DNA of 64,000 nt, from NCBI GenBank assembly GCA_036429605.1, contig CM071590.1, forward strand, positions 3,596,001-3,660,000. The letters run 5' to 3'. This DNA comes from Cladobotryum mycophilum (lineage: Eukaryota; Ascomycota; Sordariomycetes; Hypocreales; Hypocreaceae). Both the position numbers and the translations under genes were made by a program. The notes below the pieces were generated by a model that saw only the letters and a list, made by a program, of their open reading frames with translations, was not told where the DNA came from and did no database searches. This document shows, piece after piece, positions 57,801 through 64,000 of this stretch. Within the stretch, counting starts at the first letter, position 1. Each line of letters opens with the position of its first letter.

Positions 57801-60800
57801 TCATTGTTTGTAAACCCCTGTAGTGTCGATCATTTGTGTCTGTCCGGCCCTATAGAATACCTGCACAAGTTGCGATGCGCTACGCTGCTTTGTTTGCTTG
57901 GCTGGCATCCGCGAGGATCACCATACTACCCTACTCCACTTGGTTGATATGGAACGGTGAAGCAGAAAATTAATTCAGGCAATGGTTCAATTCTTTTTTA
58001 TTATTATTCTCTTCAGAGCAATTGTTGCGCCAATCTTGGAGAAAAACTCGACTCGGCAACGAAACAAAGGGAAAAAAACAAGGAACTACTCCCGCGAGAA
58101 CTAGGAACGCCCTGGTTCGTCGTCGAATAGACGATGTCATGGTTCTGCGCTAATCAGGAAGCTGAGGATGCTCACGAATGTGCGGTCAGCAGAGGATCCC
58201 AGTCAACCAGTTTAAGCATCATCTATCGATCGATGTTTGCCTCAGTTAAAGTGACGGGACCGCACCAAGGCTTAAACAGTGTTTAGTGCCTTGGTAGTCA
58301 GGCACATGGAATAGGAAGAATCCACGACGATGCGTCCCCCGAAACAAAGGCCAAAGGCGAAGTCCAGAGCACAAAGACAAAAGACAAAGACAAGGCCAGG
58401 GCCGAACGGACCTTGCGATCGCGCCGTCGATTTCACATGTGCGTCCAGATCCACACTGCACTGCACTGAGACGGGCATGGCATGTGGCAAGGCATGGCAT
58501 GGCAACAAGGCCGATGCAAGCAGATTCTGAGTCCTGATTTCAGATTGACGAGAGCTCCGAGCTCCTGTCTTTCGGATGTTAGTGGCGATGTTGTAAATGA
58601 TATACAGCAATGTGGATATCCCTTCATGGTGCGACAATTGGGTTATTTTCACATGGATGCCTTTTGCGACTCCGTGCGTACATACATGATACATACATTT
58701 ACTCCGACGTACATGATACTACTGCTCTGCTACAAGGAATTGCTGAGCCGCAAGGGTTCACATATGCGATTCCCTCGTATCAACATGGAAGCTTTACGCC
58801 AAAATGAGTCACGGAACCGACGCCCGTTCTCCAGACTCCATCTTCCTACATCGGGTATCGCGACCGGAGGATGCAAATGGAGCCATACCAAGCAGACTTT
58901 CTCGAATCAATTCATGACCGCCACATGCCTTGGTTCTGCGCTCTGGGCTCAAGCTTCAAGCTTTGACAGGGACCTTGAGGATCCTTGAGGGTCCAAGGGT
59001 GGCAAGTGGATTCTCTGGAAAAGCCGGTGGCGGTGAACTGCTGTTGGACGGCATCGCGACGACGCGGGTCCTAGACTTGCAACCAATGCAGGCTCTCTAC
59101 CACATGTGTTATTTTTTTTTTAAGAAAAAAAAACCTGTACCCATTCGAATGGCACTGCCGTGGTCGTGATCGTCGCGGGTTGCTAGTGCAAACAAACAAA
59201 AAAACGGCTGCGCGTCGTACGAAAGATGCCTGCATTGGGAAAATAGTGGCATGTTGACAAGCGAGACTATCCCGTGGGCGTGTAACACAAGACTTGTTTG
59301 TTGATATTCCATATCCATCCAAACACCAATGGCTGTTTTCTCCCCCAGTCAATAACTTGTTTACTGACTCTCTGTGCAGAATCTATCTTCAATAAAACAG
59401 GGTTTTTCTTCTTTCTCCTACGCCTTCCGGGGCTTGGCTTGCTGAAAACATGCAGGCTCTTACGCAGCCGCGCATCTCTCAAGAACATCTTCCTACACTT
59501 TGACGAACCTGGAGTTTTGAACCCCGGTCGGCCTGCCATAGTCTGGGTCTAACGGACAGCCGCATGCTGCAAACATGCGACGGGGAGACGGGTCTCAGCA
59601 TCAAACATGATGTACTATCATCAGTGGAAACCCGGTTTTCATCGCCTGCCAGATCAAGTGATACTATTTGGCATGGGGGGCGTCTTCAAGGGAACAAGCA
59701 GCCGCACGCCTCTTCCCACGGATTTCTTTTGCTCAAACTGCGGGTAAGAGTTTTTTATTTTTTTATGTTTAAAGAGAAAAAAACCCTTCTGCCATCGTTG
59801 CCATGGCGCCAGTTTCCGCTTGGCTGGAGACTTTATCGGCCTCACCCGCGAATAGAACCAAAGGTCCTTATGGCGGTGAAGAGTTACATCCACTCAGGGG
59901 TCGAGGGCGTGAGCTTACGACGACGCATTGATTTGTTGGTTCGGTGCTTGCCGCATGATTTGGAAAAAAGCTCGGATTATTTTTTCTCTTTTTGTGTGTT
60001 CGTATCTATTTTTTTAATACATATGATACACACGCTTGCCTCGCTTGCTTTCGGATCGTCACTCCTTCTGATAACACCCTTCCTTATTACCTCAGCAACC
60101 TATGGAAAGGGTTTATGATGAGTCACACTGCACCGGAGCCGGAGCATGGTAATAGAGATGGGGTGAAGTGAATGGGAACGGACGGGAGGCGTCGGACGAG
60201 GGAGGGATTGGGAGGCCCTTGTTCTTTTTTTCTGGGGGAGAGACGATCACGCCGCAGGAGACCTGAAACAGGTCGAATGAGGTAAGTTGGTTTGTCCGCC
60301 TGAGCAGGTTGGTGGCAACGATAGTTCAAAGGCTCAGCATTCGGCGTGAAGGGCGCTTGCTTTGGATCCAGGCCAGGCCTCGTCCTGCTCCCCAACTCCA
60401 CTTGTTGGTCATGATGGACGCTGTTGGTGGACTTTGATATCACGAGCTCTTTGGAGTAGTCGCCGATGGAACTACGTTGCCTAGGTAGGTAACCTTTTTT
60501 CCCTACAGGGTGTGTGTGTGTGTGTGTCTCTGCTCGCTCAAACTCCGAGGGCATATCAGAACCACAAGACGTGAGCTACGTACCTATGGACCCCTATTCC
60601 TCATGTCGAAAAAGACGAAGTAGAGAGACGTCACTGTCATGTATCAGCTTAGTACAATGGAGACGATGCGAGAATCCTCGGAATAGGTGGATAGTCGAAG
60701 CAATGACCCTTGATGCATCAGATTCGCCACATCCAAGTTCAGCCATGGGAATGAATGCCTTGTATTTTACCAGCTACTGACTTCGCCTCGCCTTGCTTAC

Positions 60801-61759
60801 CTACCTAGGTAGCTAGCAGACCACATACACGAGCTACAGCCATCAGAATCTGACAGTGTTATCATTCCATACGATGCGGCAGTGCCTCACGTCTTCTTCC
60901 TTCCCCCCACCAGGACCCTTTGTCCCCCCCCAAAAAAAAAGAACTTGCGTTGACAGATACATGACACTTGACACTTGACGGCCCTTTATGCGACCTGAAC
61001 GTTTGATGCATTTGCCTTGAAAAAGAAACTAAAAAAAGCCCTCAGGGTTCCACTCCTTTTTGTTTTGAAAATCGAATCAATGGAATCAATTAATAAACTA
61101 TGATCTAACCCCCTTTCGACGATACTCGCAGGAAAGGGAAAGAGAGGGAGAAAAACACGCCATGGGCCCATAAGCCATGAGCCATTTGTCTCAAATCTTA
61201 CCAACTGCATTGGATTTGGGAACGCTAACGGCTTGTATCAAATCGTAAGTAGAGTTAGCAAAACTGCAATGAATATAGGGTAAGTCGAGTTGTCCAGGCA
61301 GGAAGGAACTTTGGTTATATCCCGTTACGTGATGGTGTTGTGTATGTATGTAGTTGGTGGCTGCCCATTCCAATAGGGCAGCTGCTGCCGTAGGAAGGAA
61401 GGAAGGAAGCAGACCGTCGCCAACCACCCCTCCGTCGCTCTTGTCTATACAACACCGAAGGATGCCTACTAGGTAAGGGTAGTTAGAGAAGCGAGATGTG
61501 GAGGAGAGAGAGAACAACGACGGTGATTCCTTCCATCTTGAGGCGTAGGTGTAGAAGGTGGCAGGGGGAGGGGAGGGAAAGAACAGAGGCATATCGTTCG
61601 TCAAAGTTCTGCCTATCCCCCCTCCTCCTCTCCCAATGGTAGAACATCAGGTCATGCTTGGAGGAGGAGAACTAACCTAAACCAACAGAATTTCGAAACA
61701 GAGTGAGGCTGAGTATTGGGTTGGGCATGCAGAACCAAGACAAAGAGGATACTACAAAC
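57801..61759. other. Gene-free region, right part, up to the DUF3237-like gene
   Basis: No gene supported. Features include a T10/A9 inverted repeat at 59110-59132 (T run, AAG, A run), (GT)n at 60510-60526 and TACCTAGGTA at 60802-60811. The 168-codon frame at 58482-58988 and the 184-codon frame at 59564-60118 have no recognisable content. The last few hundred bases are the promoter of the next gene. Confidence 0.5.
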
Positions 61760-62693
61760 ATGAAGTTCTCCAACTTTCCTATCCTCATCCCGGCTTTTAC
61801 TGCCAAGGTATGTACTATGCGCCCTCTCCCTCTTCTCTGAGACAGGATTATCGCGGAACTGCATAGTAGCATCAAAGGCACTATACCTGCACCCCCTTCA
61901 ACTATTGTCTCTTCCCTCTGCATAACCATGTCTATCAATTCTGCAACATCCCAAGACATTGGCCCCATCTCTCTCCCTCTCCGCTTTCCTCCCGTTCCGC
62001 TTTTGATATCTCCACCTATTACCAAGCAAGGACAAGAAAGAAAGAGAGAGAGAGAGAGAGAGAGAAAAAAAGCAAATACAGACCCAGCATCCGTGTGTCA
62101 AATCATCCATGCAACAGTCGGCTAATAACTTTGCTTTTTTTCCTTCCCGGGCCCTGCAGATACCCATCGACAACCCCCTCACCATTACCTCCGAGCTCGT
62201 CAACATCCCCTTCCTCCCCCACCGCGGCAACCTCACCTCCGAGCCGTCCTACCCCTATCCCCTTCGCGCCACCTTCATCCACGGAAGCGACTACCTCAGC
62301 CGGGACCGCAACGGTCAGCACGTCAAGCTCAGCGTGCAGAGCACCGCCAGGGACGAGATCACGGGTGCCCTGCTGCGCTTTGCATACAGCGGCGTCGTGA
62401 CCCTGAGCGGGGAGACGGGCAAGGTTATTGCGGGCGATAAGAATGCAACTACGACCGACTTTGGCAATGCTTGTAAGTTTCCTTGCCTTTTCTGTCCAAA
62501 TAGCCGAGGGGGAAAGGTTGACAAATAGTTATATATAGTCGTCGATGTGAAATTCGAAACCGACAACCCTGACCTGGAGCCCATCGAGAACAAGGTCTAC
62601 GTCGGATCCGGAAGGTTCATTGTTGAAAAGGATGAGCCCATCATTGTCGAGTACAAGATCAGCGAGGTTGCTGCTGCCCCTTGTGGAGAATAA
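61760..62693 (+). CDS. DUF3237-like conserved hypothetical protein
   Basis: Three exons, 61760-61807, 62160-62472 and 62539-62693, 171 aa. Exon 1 codes for 16 residues (MKFSNFPILIPAFTAK) and is separated from IPIDNPLTITSELVN by a 352-nt intron with a GA tract and a GCTAATAAC branch site. The body, LRATFIHGSDYLSRDRNGQHVKLSVQ, then GALLRFAYSGVVTLSGETGKV and FETDNPDLEPIENKVYVGSGRFIVE, resembles the DUF3237 beta-barrel family, whose biochemical role is not settled. No signal peptide, membrane segment or catalytic motif is evident. An exon-1-free product from an ATG at 62109 is possible but would begin inside the intron, which I consider less likely. Confidence 0.75.
62043..62065. repeat. (GA)n tract in intron 1 of the DUF3237-like gene
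   Basis: About 11 GA units inside the intron, close to its 3' half. Confidence 0.85.
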
Positions 62694-63172
62694 TGGTAAT
62701 CAGAAAACGGGAGGGAAACAACAAACGGGCTTAAGCGTATATAATTAATGTTCGAGCGGCTAATGTGTATTTGCGAATTCTAATGTTCATGGTGGAGATT
62801 TTGGCACTGATATAAGCTACTTTCGCGGCATCGTTTCATGGCGGCGATGACCAGTTTAATACTGAGAAGAAGACGTTCCACCAAAATAACAATGCAATGT
62901 GGATGTTCATGTGTTTACCTCCCCGTTTTCACACTTAGCTAATGCATTTACATTCCACCCCAGCAACCGAAAATGTCCCCCATTTAACTCCTTTGGCCCT
63001 GCAGCGGATGTCTCTCGGCCAAAAGCCTTCCATAGACAATGTAACTTTTTTCCTCTCTACCTTATCTGTCAGATGCCAACCCACACCTTCATGAATGCCC
63101 TTCCTCCGTTCTAGCACAAATAGCACAAACTCCCCCTTTAAACCAGTCCTTTATTCTCCCCCCCCCCTCCCC
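62694..63172. other. Convergent 3' region, DUF3237-like / Mob-family genes
   Basis: 479 bp between two stop codons. It includes a C-rich homopolymer run just before 63170. Presumably both 3'UTRs. No gene was recognised. Confidence 0.6.
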
Positions 63173-64000
63173 TTACTGTGCAACTCCGGCAAGTTGCATC
63201 AGTCGCTCGCCGGCTCGGAGATTCGCATACTCGTATGCCTTGGACTCGGGAGGGAAAGTGCCGTTGGCGGCCCAGAGATCAATCAGAGGCTGCATCGGCT
63301 CGAGCTCCGGCTTTCCGAGCATATCGAGCGCGGTGGCCGTCAGCAGGAAGTGGGAGAAGCAGCTGTTCAGCTGCTTTTCCAGGTTGAGGTGGTAGAACGG
63401 CTCGGTGAAATGGGCCCAGTAGAGGTGAGCGTAGACGCGGAACATTTGCCGGAAGACCATCTGGCAGACGTCGATGAACTTTTCCGGGAACCCGGATCGT
63501 TTGCCGACGTACTCTGGCTCACCTTGGTTGGAGACAGCAATGTAGTTGGAGAAGGAGACGCCGGAAGGATCGGTTGGGAAGATGGCAGAGTCATCGACTT
63601 TTCCGGAGATCCAGCGTTGCATGAGTGTCATGTACTCGTGGGCAGGCAGTTCAACTGGTTCGCGACGGCTGTTCAACCAAGTGAAAGAGTGGTTACTGTA
63701 ACGACATGTAAGAACATGATATCTTTTACTCGGGGTAGAGTCTTGGTACTTACACTCCGGCTGACATCTTGGGGCACGATGTTGAGTTGCAGATTGATGT
63801 TCCATCTTCCTCTTTGGCATGGACTACATGTACAAAGTTCCAAAGATTACGATAGTGTTCGACAACTGAGGGAAAGCATCAGCATGGCGAAGCGATTTTG
63901 ATACCAACTCTTTATATATAACTTACCTTGGTGGGCAAGCCACTCCCCTTGCTCAACAGTCTTTGGTCGAGCACTCAATGTCATGAAGTTTCCCTTGACA
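63173..64000 (-). CDS. Mob1/phocein family protein, 5' end outside the window
   Basis: Mob proteins are kinase adaptors; the phocein/MOB3 branch is part of the STRIPAK complex. Visible exons, reading leftward: the edge to about 63926 (...MTLSARPKTVEQGEWLAHQ), then VVEHYRNLWNFVHVVHAKEEDG through CPKMSAGV, then NHSFTWLNSRREPVELPAHEY to the stop. The zinc site is intact: C-x4-C in ICNSTSCP and H-x4-H in YAHLYWAHF. The C-terminal domain reads SGFPEKFIDVCQMVFRQMFRVYAHLYW, then LDMLGKPELEPMQPLIDLWAANGTF. The text differs from Mob1 and from Mob2, which is why I lean to MOB3/phocein, but this is not certain. The start codon lies beyond position 64000. Confidence 0.85.

Noticed and set aside
58482..58988. 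168-codon open frame
   Set aside because: No family-like motifs and repeated GGCATGG units at its start; likely chance.
45198..61759. Secondary-metabolite cluster or transposon island in the gene-free DNA
   Set aside because: No synthase, transporter, transposase, integrase or terminal-repeat sequence was recognised.
1..64000. tRNA genes
   Set aside because: I looked by eye for B-box-like GTTCGA-type cores in cloverleaf context on both strands and found none convincing. A tRNAscan-SE run would be decisive.

Overview
The window is nuclear DNA of a filamentous ascomycete, most likely a Sordariomycete and probably Hypocreales. Genes carry short GT..AG introns, many with a CTAAC/CTAAT-type branch site, and several translated proteins read like Sordariomycete orthologues (hexokinase N-terminus, RMT2, RAD21, the Mob-family protein). 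I cannot fix the genus. There is no CRISPR array, operon, prophage, insertion sequence, rRNA or secondary-metabolite cluster, and I recognised no tRNA.

Layout. 1-12 kb: MDE1 (+), SEC20 (-), mL53 mitoribosomal protein (+), inorganic pyrophosphatase IPP1 (-), a Pil1/Lsp1 eisosome protein (-), a tiny His-rich protein (-), OST1 (-). 13-25 kb: hexokinase (+), RMT2 (-), VTC4 (+), MCM4 (-), RET3 zeta-COP (+). 25-34 kb: SUA5 (-), COG4 (-), PMR1 (-). 35-45 kb: RAD21 cohesin (+), tubulin cofactor A (+), THOC7 (-), a CCCH zinc-finger ZC3H3-like protein (+), a Sel1-repeat protein (+). 45-62 kb: a bZIP transcription factor (49.6-51.5 kb, -) alone between gene-free stretches of 4.4 and 10.3 kb that are rich in microsatellites and homopolymers. 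62-64 kb: a DUF3237-like protein (+) and a Mob1/phocein-family gene (-) that runs off the right edge.

The genes are mostly conserved housekeeping loci. Many form convergent pairs with 3' gaps of about 170-480 bp, or divergent pairs sharing a promoter. Early-secretory functions recur in the first 34 kb (SEC20, OST1, RET3, COG4, PMR1). Phosphate and pyrophosphate metabolism (IPP1, VTC4, hexokinase) and chromosome biology (MCM4, RAD21) also appear. Nothing suggests that the window as a whole works as one pathway.

The strongest unexpected signal is technical. Four conserved genes (SEC20, IPP1, MCM4, COG4) each carry one frame break, exactly at a G/C homopolymer, with conserved protein continuing in the next frame. 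This is best explained by homopolymer-length errors in the assembly. The main biological leads are: an acid-free, presequence-like in-frame extension upstream of IPP1; a hydrophobic segment in the bZIP factor that suggests a membrane-tethered regulator; a frame-preserving intron inside a CCCH finger; a tripled MCB-type motif upstream of MCM4; and a His-rich microprotein. I found no convincing new multigene system.
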